Source: Lamellibrachia satsuma (taxonomy: Eukaryota > Annelida > Polychaeta > Sabellida > Siboglinidae). Taken from it: DNA of 64,000 nucleotides. The stretch covers positions 2,908,252-2,972,251 of the forward strand of contig BSQZ01000009.1 in the NCBI GenBank assembly GCA_033239005.1, given 5' to 3'. Positions 43,901 to 54,515 of this stretch are shown in pieces. The position numbers and the translations under genes are program-made. The notes under the pieces were generated by a model. That model worked only from the letters and a program-made list of their open reading frames with translations, did no database searches and was not told the DNA's origin. Each line of letters starts with the position of its first letter. The first letter of the stretch is position 1.

Positions 43901-46900
43901 CAAAGTTTACAGGATGATCTAGAAAAATTAGTTAAATGGTCAGAAAAATGGCAAATGTTATTAAATTTTGGGAAGTGTAAATGTATACACATAGGACATG
44001 GAAATATGGATGAGGAATATAAAATGGGGGATGCTGTACTAGGTAGAACCACACAAGAAAAGGATTTAGGAGTAACATTTAATGCTGACATGAAAGTTTC
44101 AGAGCAATGTGGGATTGCTGCTTCGAAAGGAAATCAAATTCTAGGGCTAATTAGGAGAACTATCACGTATAAGGAGAAACATCTAATTGTACCCCTGTAC
44201 AAAACAATAGTTAGACCACATTTGGAATATTGTATTCAAGCATGGAGGCCATATCGTAAAAAAGACATAGATAAGCTAGAAAGAATACTACGAAGAGCTA
44301 CTAAGATGATTCCAGAATTAAGAGACCTTAGTTACGAAAGTCGCTTATTACAATGTGGTTTGACAACACTAGAGACCAGGAGACTAAGAGGAGACCAAAT
44401 AGAAGTGTTTAAAATAGTGAACGGTTATGAGGATGTTGATAGGAATATGTTCTTCAAACTTAAAGAAGGCAGTAGAACCAGAGGACACAAAGCAGCATTA
44501 GTTAAGGAGCAGTGTAGGTTGGACATGAGAAAGTACTCATTCTCACAGAGGGTGATAAATGAATGGAACAAACTGCCAAATGATTGTGTTAATGCTAGTA
44601 GTGTGAATATGTTTAAAAATAGAATTGACAGATATCTGATAAGGGCGGGCTACACATAGAGGGAGCAGCCGTGGCCTAGTGGTTAAGGTGTTGGACTCTA
44701 AATTCAAGGGTTGCGAGTTCAAGACCCACACTGGTCACGGTTCGTTTTCGAAGCTTAGGCAATTTCGTTTACCCTACTTTGCCTCAGTCTACTCAGCTGT
44801 AAATGAGTACAAACGCTGTTTGGAAGGTACCTGCGATGGACTAGTGTCCCGTCCAGGAGAGTCAGTAAAACTGCACTCTAAGTTGCTTCGCACTATAGAA
44901 ACCAGGTTTAAGCACTGGCCATATAAGCCTTCATGGCTTCCTAAGGCGTAGTGCCTGGGGGATGACTTTACCTTACCTTTACCTACACATAGATGAGAAA
45001 ATTGTTGGACTCTCGATAAGCCAATGGCTTCATTGTCCACTTGCCATCTGGAACTTGTTGTTCGAGATGGTAATCTTGTTAAATCTAAATCTAAACCTCA
45101 TTGTGAATTTGTGACTTCTGCTCACTTTTTTGGTGATCTGGGCCCAACTCTATGAAAATCCAGGTCCCAAAGAAAACAGTTACTGATGTAGTGATTTGTG
45201 CACAAGCCATTGAAATCATATAAAAAAATGACGATTGGTAATATAAATTTATTAGATATTTGGTGACCATTTGCAGCAGTTCAATCGCTTGATTAAAATA
45301 ACACTTGTCTAAATAAACTGAGCAACACTAAATTACACCCAGGAGAATGGAAGAGTTACAGGTTTCTAAAAATGACCGAATAAAGTAGCACATTTGGAAG
45401 TAGACATTTAATTTTAATTTATTTTGTCAGTGCACATGCATATAAAACTAGACAATTAAGTAGATACGTTGTTTTGTAAATATTATGCCCTACATAAAAG
45501 TCACCCATAAAAGTATATAATACTGACATAAAATCACTTTCAATGATCTTGATGCTGTTAATTAAAACAAGGTGAAATAACAAAGTCATGGTGAATAATA
45601 TGTTTATATTTAATTCACTGGCATATTATTTAAGGTAAAGCCTTTGTGAATTGTAACTCTGGCAATGTTATTTAACAGTTTACTGCATGATTTATGGTAA
45701 TATTTAATATAACAAATATAAAATTACCGGTGTATGAAGACGTTCATGTTTGCTTTGAAGCTACCCGAACTAGAGAGACCCAACATTCACATCCGAGATC
45801 GGACTAAAGTGGATGAGGTAATGCGAAACCTGGTGCAAGGTGGCCCAGGCAAACTGCAAGTAAGTTCAAATTAAACTCCTTTATTTTAAGTACCACACCT
45901 CATTGGAATATATCATACAACAGTTACGTAAATTATTGTATTTTTATGAATGTTCATATTTATGTATGTCTCATTTAACACAGATATTTTGCATTAAGTT
46001 CCTTTGTAATGGACATGTCGATCCAAACCCTAATTTTTGTAACACATTTTTTTCTAAAAAATTTTTAAAGTGTAAGCAAATATTATATATTTAACCAAAT
46101 GCACTTTCTAATTACTGAAGTTTTTTAACGCATTCCTGTTAATTTGTTTTATTTTGGACACATTGCTTAGTTATTTTTAGTGTTTTCCTGTTGAACTTGA
46201 AACAAAAAAAATTGTTGAGAAAGCAGTTGCACAAAACTGTGATGGTATTTACCAGGTGGCACTGGTTTTGTTACTGATTTCAGGTAATAGCAGATTTTGA
46301 TAGGACGCTTACTCGTTTTCGCAATTCTGATGGTAAACTCTGTAGTACCTGCCACAGTAAGTTTCTTGGCATCTCTCTTTGTGTTGTATTGCACCTAGCA
46401 CATATAACTTTGTGTTGTGTTGCACCTAGCACATATAACTTTGTGTTGTGTTGCACCTAGCATATATAACTTTTTGCCAAAGAAGGCAAAAAAACTGTGT
46501 TATTTATAATATACCTAGACTTGTGCACATATCTTGGAATTCACACGCCACAGGCTTGGTGTCTATTACATTATATCAATTCACACACCACAGGCTTGGT
46601 GTCTGTTACATTATATCAATTCACACACCACAGGCTTGGTGTCTGTTACATTATATCAATTCACACGCCACAGGCTTGGTGTCTGTTACATTATATCAAT
46701 TCCAATTACACACCATTTACAGCATACCAGTTCCACCTCAACAATTCCAAAATACTTATTTGAAAGTTCCACATAAAAATAACAGAATGTGAACAGAACA
46801 ATCATGAAGTTGAACCTACTCAACACCAAAAAATAACATCAATTTTAGAACAGTTTTATTTAAAGGGAAACAAACGTCATGATTTTGGACCCAAGCACCA

Positions 46901-49900
46901 ATAAGAGTTACTAGAACATTACCATTTGCGACTACAATTAAGAATATCATGCTAGTGGTTTACTAGGAAAACCTTGTTGAACACAGCATTTTCATCCCAT
47001 GGGCTGCACCATACTGTTAGATAAATCTACATCACCAGTGCCTGGCAATATTCACTCGCCAAATGAAAATATATTTGTAAACACGTAATCCTTTACTTGC
47101 CATAGGATATGGACCTGCTGTGTACGTCCAAACTCAACATATGTAACATATTTTGGCCTTTGTTTACTAAACAAGTCCCTTTCTGCTGTAGCAGCACATT
47201 TGACCGATTTCTTTGAACTGCACATGTGCTTATTGGTTGCGCTTGTTAACATGTCAGCCCCCAGTTAAATGGACATTTGAACAGAATCTCCCATTTTTAG
47301 AACAAATTCTGAGTAAACCACTGGCATGATAGTGTAGTTGCTCGTGGTTAGTTTTTATTAACTCTCAGGTCCATGGTTTTTTCCCTTTAATTTCTGCATA
47401 TTATGGTACATAATGGCAAACAAATATGATATACTCAACATAGGATATTAATTATTGTATTGATTATTTGTAGCAAATAATTTGAATTGAAAGTTACATG
47501 ACGTACTTTCAAAAGTAATAGAGAAACCAATTACATTTTCATCAATTAAATTTCCAAATACTTTTTAAAACATAAAAACCAATTCCAATTGCAGAATTGG
47601 AATGGGCATTCCGATTCCTATGCAATTGACCTAAAGTCTGCCCACCAGTCAGTTTTGTTGCAAACGGCTGGTTTGTCTTCAGCTTGTGTTATATTGGCTT
47701 GTTGCACTGCTATGTAATTAGTTTGATGCTGATACTAATAACAAAAACTTTTGAGATTTGCATGATCTGTTGAAGTTTTCATTTATTGTAAAACTTACAA
47801 TTTTCTCATATGAAAGGCCTTAAAATCCTCTACCTGTATAAGAGTTATATGCAATATTTACTGACTATGAAAAACGTTGATCAAATAAATGCACGTTAGC
47901 TTGGATTGAATTGTCACTGAGTAACTAAGGTAAACTGGTTGTTAAAAACAAAATGTAGAAATGAGCTGAACTTTTATAAATCACTGTGTGGTTTTATCCT
48001 AAGCATGCTTCTATTGTTTCTGCACTTTTTGAACTGTTGAACTCTTCACTGCAGTCAACATGAAAGCATGAGAAGCATGAGAGATATGAGAGTATTTGAA
48101 TATTGTTATTAAAATAATGACTGATTAATGTAAGACAGACAAGGATATACAGACTCTGTTTTAAAGAGGATTTATCTTGGTCATGTTTGCAGATATGCGA
48201 TGAGTATGTCCTTAAAAATGATATGAACATATGCATTGAAATGATATGAACATGCCTGGAAATTATATGAGCATATGCCTTGTACTCTTTCTAGATGCAC
48301 TGGATCAGTGTCCGCGGCTGCCTGACCGGTACAAGGAACAGGTGATTAGCATGAAGTAGTTAATTTAGCCACTGGTTTAAGGTAGCTGCTTACCATTGAA
48401 TTATAGTATGTGAAAAAAATTTACTAAAATGTATCTAAATTTTAGATGTTACAAAGCCTAAAAGGGAAAATAAATTTGGATCCCATGCAAATCTTTTTAA
48501 AATCTGACAAAGTTATGGTTGCATTGGTGGCTACATGAACAAAATTCTGGTTTATGCAATCAACAAAACAACACAGATATAGAGACACGAAAAGGCCAAA
48601 TGAATGACGTTTATTGTGGGGATTAAATGTAAACCCAATTTTAAAGAAATTTAAAACAGAAATGTGAGCTCCACAACCCAACGCCAGGCTGACTACACTC
48701 GATGCGAGCCTCCTGGATGTCGGGTTCATAGAGCCCACGTTTCAACACATAAAGCAGTAGCAGTATTCCTAGAACAAATAAAAGAAGCAATGGCATTACT
48801 ATTGTCATGAGTGCCACTGATATTATAACTTAAGTGCCATATCGTACTAACCTAAAACACCCTTAAACCAAAGAGCCTATGCCCTACATGCTACCACACA
48901 CTCTATGAATAAAAAAACTACCTCCTTAAAAATACACTAGCTCTAACTCAAATAACTACAAATTTCATAATAACTAAAAATTTCATGATTTCATAATCAG
49001 TCATAATACAAGATTTATTTATTATCCAAACATAAGAATACAAGAATATTATAATATACAGGTTCATATTTCTAATGGTTCTTCTTCAACTACATTTTTC
49101 TGCTTTTCTTCTTTTAGAATCATTTCGCAAAAATCAAATCTATATAGTATCAACTACAACATGCTAGCTTGTTTGTGCAAATGTGTGACTTAGTTGTGAT
49201 GAAATCATCAGATAAACAACTAAATTATTTTTTACTGCATTCAGTAAAAATTTTGCAAAAAAAAAACAAAGTGTTCTGGCTATTCACATGTTTGCAAGTT
49301 GCCCAATCTATCGAACAAAGTAAATTCTTTGATGATTTTTACAAAAGCAACCACTCTTATTAAACAAACTGAGCGTATTACTATTTATGCACTGGTTATT
49401 TCAACTTCAATGAACCTGTTTCATGCAGGCCATTGGGCTAAAAGAAATAAAGAGCGAATAATATATAAAATATATATGAGACAAAATTGAAGTTTTGCTA
49501 ACTTGGCAGCATCCTCCAAATCAAGTTTTCTTGTAAAATGCCATATTTCAGGTTTAATGTACAATATTTAAATGAAAGTTTTGTTTGTACAATATTTAAA
49601 CAAAAACATTTGTTTGTACTATATAACTATTTTGTCTGTGCAATATAAAAATAACTGTTTTGTTTTGCAGGCGATTCAACTGAGGGATACCTACTATGCA
49701 ATAGAAGTTGATCCAAGTTTGTCTTTGGATGAGAAATACCCATTCATGGTGGAATGGTAAGTAATGAGCTTGTAATCAATGCGAATAGTGGCAATGCAAC
49801 CTTTGAAGTTACAGCTGTTGTTAGACTGCTGGGTTTTAAGTCTGATTTATTTATTTCTGTATTAAACACCATACTGTTTTGTCTTGTAATGAATGGAATA

Positions 49901-52900
49901 ATTTGGTGTGGTTGTTTTGAAGGGCCTATAGGAACCAGCAGAGTAATTTTGAAGTTAATGGGTATTCTTAAGTTATCATTCCTTCATATATCTTGACGCT
50001 GCTAAGAGACCAGGCAATAGATCAAGTGTATCTGAAAGTATATGGTCATTCCATGACAGCCATTTGCTGGTGGCATGGTTTCCAGCTTTGATTGAGACTT
50101 CATCTTTGTTGCTCGCAGGTGGACCAAGGCCCATGACCTGCTGGTCCAGTGCCCATTCACGCTGGACGACTTGGAGCATGTTGTGTCCGACTCGTCGATC
50201 CTTCTCAGGTTTGTTCTAGACATAATGAATCTACACCAAAGCTGGGTCAAATACAGTGATAATTAATTACAATCATAAATGTAATTGAAACCCCTATTTC
50301 ATTGTAATTGAATTTTATAATTTATTTAATGCACAATTACAAGATGCAATGACATAATTTCACAAATGTAAAATTTATTGATTTGTATACATGTATTTTT
50401 GTATTGTCTTTGAGATTACCTGTAATTAAACAGTAAATGTTGGCATTTGCTTTGTGTTGGGAATGGGGAGAGAGGCCATATAAACGGTCCTTGCCACCTG
50501 ACCTGTCTCCAGTCCTCCACAACACAAGGGGTGTAATTGGCTTGCTAACTCTGCAACGTTTCACAGAGCTGATATTTTCTGACGCAATATCAGGCTACAG
50601 GGCTTTCCATGTTGTTTGAATACCAGCTTAGCCTTTGTCTGACAATGTCTGCATTGTTTATTGCTTCCTGGCTGTTACCAACTTATTGAAAAGGCTAATC
50701 GCTAAGGCTACCCACCACTAGCACCACGGACCAGTACCCACCAGACAGTGAATACTGTAACTTAAATATAAATATATAAGCAGGTGTTATTAGTCTTGAT
50801 TTTCAACTCATGTGAGACTTAAATTATATTTTTAGTGACAATTCGTTTAGGTAGTTTGTGATATAAAACGTACTGTAATTGATTGTAATATAACAATTAC
50901 AATTACAGCAAAATTTCGAAACCATAATCAATTACAATTACACAATTTTGCTGTAATCAATTACAATTACATAATTGGACCCAGCCCTGATTTTAACTCA
51001 AGAAGTCAAATCTTCAAACTCTGTAACTATTTTAAACTAAAAAAATTATCAACATCCTTTATGATAGTAATTTAATAGTAATTTAACTATTATAATTAAG
51101 AAAGAAAACGTCACCACACTTCTGTCTGTTGCTGTAAGAAAGTTTGTGATCATGCATGGCAAATATTTAGTTCTCACTCCAGATTAATTGCCGACCAACA
51201 CATTAAAAAGTATGATGAATGGACAGTAACCATAATTGACAGTCAGCGGTATTAGTCCTTGCTGAACTCTGAAAAAAAATTGGTCTATATAATTGTAGTT
51301 TAGCAAGGTTATGATATGATTGTGCCCATGATACATACCAATGATAGTCTATCTCCTTGTTGCATTTAGTTGATTGTCCCAACCACATATATGTTTGTAT
51401 TGTGTCAAAAAGGGTACCTTATTGTGACATGTCAATGTCTGCTTATAGAGATGGCTGTGATGAATTGTTGCGGGAGCTACATGACCATAAGGTGCCTGTG
51501 CTGATCTTCTCGGCTGGCATTGGGGACATCATTGAGAGGGTGGTGAAACAACAGGCCCACATGTACAGCAACATCAAGATAGTTTCCAACTACATGGACT
51601 TCAACAACCAGGTACACATCTTGTGCAGCTGACAGTCTCTGTATGCTATCGTGTGGCCATCACTTCTCTGGCAACAGAAGCTAACAGGCACAGAAAATTT
51701 GAAGATGATTTTGTTATGTTATGGTGGTTGCACCAGCTCTCTGTAATTGCTGTGCCAAAGAAAGCATCATTTGATGTAATTATAGCTTAATTTCAATGCA
51801 TGATCTTTAAGTGTACAATAACGCCACTTGTGTACATTTTATCATGGCTGATGCCAGTGGATCAGGCAGGGATTACAGCAGTTTACTGATATGAAATGGA
51901 GTTCGTTGGTGATTTTGATGGGGAAATGTGCGAGTACATTATCAACTGCTTTGTGCGAGATCGACTCTGAGAAGATCAATGCCAGTCAACCTATTTGGTG
52001 GTGATGTCAATAATGGAAACAACTTTGATAACATATTCCAGTTTTTTAATTTGTAGAATTGAAAAATATTAATCATGATAAAAAAATTTTGTTGCAAATT
52101 CATCTTTGTAATTATAATTGAATATACAATCAATTTGAAGTAACAATGGAAATATTTGTATTTGAAAAGAAATGAGATAGTTGACAGCTGGTAATTGGGC
52201 GTAAATGATATCTTCTAGTTTTTAGGCTATTGTTTAGACAGCATTATTCAGCATGTATCTGACAGCCATTGATTGTGATGTTTGTTCTGTACCAGGGCAA
52301 GCTGGTAGGCTTCAAGGGGGACATGATCCACATCTTTAACAAGAACGAAGGTGCCATCCACCGATCCGACTATTTCCTCGACCTCGCCCACCGAGAGAAC
52401 ATCATCCTGCTCGGCGACTCGATGGGCGACCTGCGCATGGCAGATGGTGCCACCAGCAACAAAGACCTCCTTAAAATTGGCTTCTTAAATGACAAGGTAG
52501 TAGCACTTGGAATATCAGCATTCCGAGTCAATTACTGTGCCACAAAATGATATTAGAAATTGAAGGATCACATGACAGTTACTAGGTGCTGTAAATTTTT
52601 AGGCTGTACGCTATGTTGCTGCATTGTGAATGTGGTGTGGTTATGGCGATTAACTATCAATGGATGGGTTTTAACCATATGGGATTACAGTACTAACAAG
52701 AGATGTTAAAAAAACAGTGTTTTAATAGTTTCTCATCTTGTATTCTCTGCATATGTTATTTGTAGGAAGGCCAAAATAACTGCATCAGGTCTTTGGTCAC
52801 ATCAGGGCTTTGGTATCCCTTACTTTATTCCAAACAGTAGTTTAATTATTGATCTGGTTGATCCATTGAAATTGAGGACAGTTATTTTTAAAACAAAGGT

Positions 52901-53105
52901 ACTAACAAAGATGTTAACAGCTATGTTAACGTTTTGGTGAAATGTCTTCGTGTTTAACTCTTCTAATCAATCATGTTTTCAGATTGAGACATCTCTGTCA
53001 ATGTATATGGACGCCTTTGACATTGTGCTTGTCGGAGAGGAGTCACTCGACCTTGTCAACTCCTTGCTGAGGAAGATTGTCACGTCCGACCAGCAGCTGC
53101 ACTGA
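40964..53105 (+). CDS. NT5C3: Cytosolic 5'-nucleotidase III (pyrimidine 5'-nucleotidase), nine coding exons
   Basis: Exons: 40964-40966 (ATG only), 45761-45859, 46284-46356, 48295-48341, 49671-49756, 50119-50208, 51449-51611, 52296-52496, 52983-53105. All junctions are GT/AG, phases agree, and the CDS is 885 nt (294 aa). The enzyme is a HAD-superfamily cytosolic phosphatase that dephosphorylates pyrimidine (and in some relatives 7-methylguanosine) monophosphates. Motif I is DFDRTLTRF (nucleophile D38, acid/base D40), motif II is FSAGIGD (~153-159), and motif III/IV is [14 protein letters not shown] (~225-237). '[18 protein letters not shown]' is a family signature. The start is at 40964 because its ATG|GTAAG donor joins in phase to 45761 and recreates the family's usual N-terminus. 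An alternative in-frame ATG at 45734 would add MKTFMFALK. Intron 1 contains LINE and SINE insertions. Confidence 0.93.
41345..41600 (+). mobile_element. Decayed LINE C-terminal fragment
   Basis: The plus strand reads across frames '[18 protein letters not shown]' and '[19 protein letters not shown]', the segment after the thumb of CR1/L2-like reverse transcriptases. In NT5C3 intron 1. Confidence 0.6.
42055..42330 (+). mobile_element. Decayed LINE C-terminal fragment
   Basis: '[20 protein letters not shown]' and '[12 protein letters not shown]' resemble the terminal 'LRWFGHVxRM...GxRxxGRPxLRYKDVCKRD' segment of invertebrate LINEs. Frameshifts follow. Confidence 0.55.
42460..45090 (+). mobile_element. 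CR1-type LINE with intact reverse transcriptase frame, interrupted by a SINE
   Basis: The LINE enters at the end of the endonuclease domain ('[18 protein letters not shown]', containing the SDH motif) and stays open without a stop to 44659. Reverse-transcriptase motifs in order: '[15 protein letters not shown]', '[11 protein letters not shown]', '[15 protein letters not shown]', '[20 protein letters not shown]', 'FADDTK', then the thumb 'IRPHLEYC'-type segment. The 3' UTR reads 'gttggactctcgataagcc' and ends at ~45070-45090 in TAAATC repeats. It is 5'-truncated, so most of the endonuclease and ORF1 are missing and it cannot move on its own, but the intact frame marks it as the youngest copy here. 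In NT5C3 intron 1, sense orientation. Confidence 0.93.
44661..44983 (+). mobile_element. tRNA-derived SINE nested in the LINE, with 10-bp target duplication
   Basis: The head resembles a tRNA: A-box 'gtggcctagtggttaagg' and B-box 'gagttcaagaccc'. The centre contains 'ctcagctgtaaatgagtac', similar to the conserved core of SINEs widespread in marine invertebrates. The tail is TTACC-type repeats. Identical 10-bp flanks 'tacacataga' lie at 44651-44660 and 44984-44993, so insertion was into the LINE 3' UTR immediately after the ORF2 stop. Confidence 0.95.
45091..45760. other. Rest of NT5C3 intron 1, nothing further seen
   Basis: AT-rich intronic DNA ending in the acceptor 'gtttgctttgaag' at 45760. 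Confidence 0.5.
46379..46472. repeat. 31-bp tandem repeat, three units (NT5C3 intron)
   Basis: Unit contains 'gcacctagcacatataactt' and lies ~20 bp after the donor of the DFDRT exon. Confidence 0.9.
46537..46700. repeat. 40-bp tandem repeat, four units (NT5C3 intron)
   Basis: Unit 'tcacacaccacaggcttggt' + 'gtctgttacattatatcaat', nearly identical at 46541, 46581, 46621 and 46661. Confidence 0.95.
46701..48294. other. NT5C3 intron, nothing further seen
   Basis: AT-rich. No exon or transposon was recognised. Confidence 0.5.
50234..50991. mobile_element. Non-autonomous hAT-like element (MITE)
   Basis: Imperfect terminal inverted repeats: left 'aaagctgggtcaaatac', right (reverse complement) 'cagggctgggtccaatta'. 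These are followed inward by repeated 'taattacaatt' words on both sides. CAGGGCTGGG-type ends are common in hAT elements. I found no clear 8-bp target duplication and no transposase. The inner 50450-50620 is unrecognised. In an NT5C3 intron. Confidence 0.55.
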
Positions 53106-53914
53106 ACATCAGATCTCACACCCTAGCGTTCTACATGTACAACTTAACATAGCCACGCACAACTTACTGCGTTCAGCCCAAGCAGTGGGCTCTCACCTGT
53201 TTTACGTTGGGAATAACATATTGCATTTCCCGTCAGTTAGGAATTAGCAGCCGTCGTCAGTGCTGTTGGAGGAATTTTTACTACTAACACTGCTGTCTGA
53301 TAGCTAGTTTAAAATTTTGATGTTTTGCCAGTGAATCTGGGGCAGTGCATCTGTTCTGTACGCTTATACCAAAGCTAATGACCAGTTACAAACTAGGAAA
53401 TTGTGGTCACCTTTGTAAATATGTGTCCTTGATGACATGTTGTATTCCGCTATCGAAAATTTGCATAGTAACAACGCACAAAACTGCCATCAAAATAAGG
53501 GCATGCCAGAACGTGTACATATGTAAAGGTATTTATTTTGCTGCCACGCTACTGTTTTAGTAAGTGGCAAGTTGTTCCTAAAAATGGCCAAGTAAATATA
53601 AATTGCTTGTTGTGCAAGCATTTTTTTATGTTTCATAAAAATCGTAAAATGTACGTTGTCATTCTTAGCACGCTGTAAAAAGTAAGGTTGATGTCTGTGA
53701 ATTGTGACATTATCAGTTGTATTACAGGAATACTGGCTCAGTGTGTTACCTATTTCCTGCATGTAGAAGAGTGATGGTCAGTGTTTAGTTCCTTCACAGT
53801 TCTTCCCAAACAACAAAACAACTTTTGGCCATGGCTGATCTTCCAGACAAAACCGCCCCAATCCGTTATATTTCTCGCTGTTCTCAAGTCTTGCACGTGA
53901 TATACCAAAGCACA

Positions 53915-53920
53915 AATAAA
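53915..53920 (+). promoter_or_regulatory. Polyadenylation signal of NT5C3
   Basis: AATAAA ~810 nt after the TGA stop, followed by the GT-rich 'gagtgttgtgtatg', a typical downstream element. Confidence 0.65.
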
Positions 53921-54284
53921 GTATTATAACGGCCTGAGTGTTGTGTATGACATTCGGAAAGATTTATTCAGTGGGTCAATGTTACAGCTTGCTGTTCCAA
54001 CTTGAAATCATTATGGCTGTAAAAAAATCCAATATTGCTTTGACGACTGCTTCTTTGCTCCAGAAGACTAGGAACAAATACAAATGGTGATCATTGGCAG
54101 ATAACCAAGCAATGTTGCCATATGCGGATGACTGAGCATTCAACGCTGATAGTGAACAATGACTTCAGGTCATAATGAGTTAATTCATCGCTGCGTAGGA
54201 ACTTTGGTTTACCGATCTCGACCGGATTAGTCACCATGAGGCAGCTTGTAGTAAGATGGTAGAACAACACAAACTTTACAGACT

Positions 54285-54515
54285 ATCGTAAGAAGGATAG
54301 GGATATGCTTGAATGAATACAGAGATCAACTAAAATGATTCCAGAACGGAGAGATGTTAGTTATGAAGAACACCTAAAATAATGTGGTTTACCAACTCTA
54401 GAGACAAGGTGGTTAAGAGGAGATCAAATTGAAGTTTTTAAGATATTAAATGGGTATGAAAATATTGACAGAAATATATTTTACTAACTCAAGAAAGATA
54501 GTAGAACTAGAGGAC
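54285..54515 (+). mobile_element. CR1-type LINE fragment (ORF2 C-terminal segment)
   Basis: Corresponds to 'KKDIDTLERIQRRATKM' through 'RNLFFSLKKDSRTR' of the copy at 56.6-56.83 kb, with several stops. It abuts the next copy directly. Confidence 0.8.
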
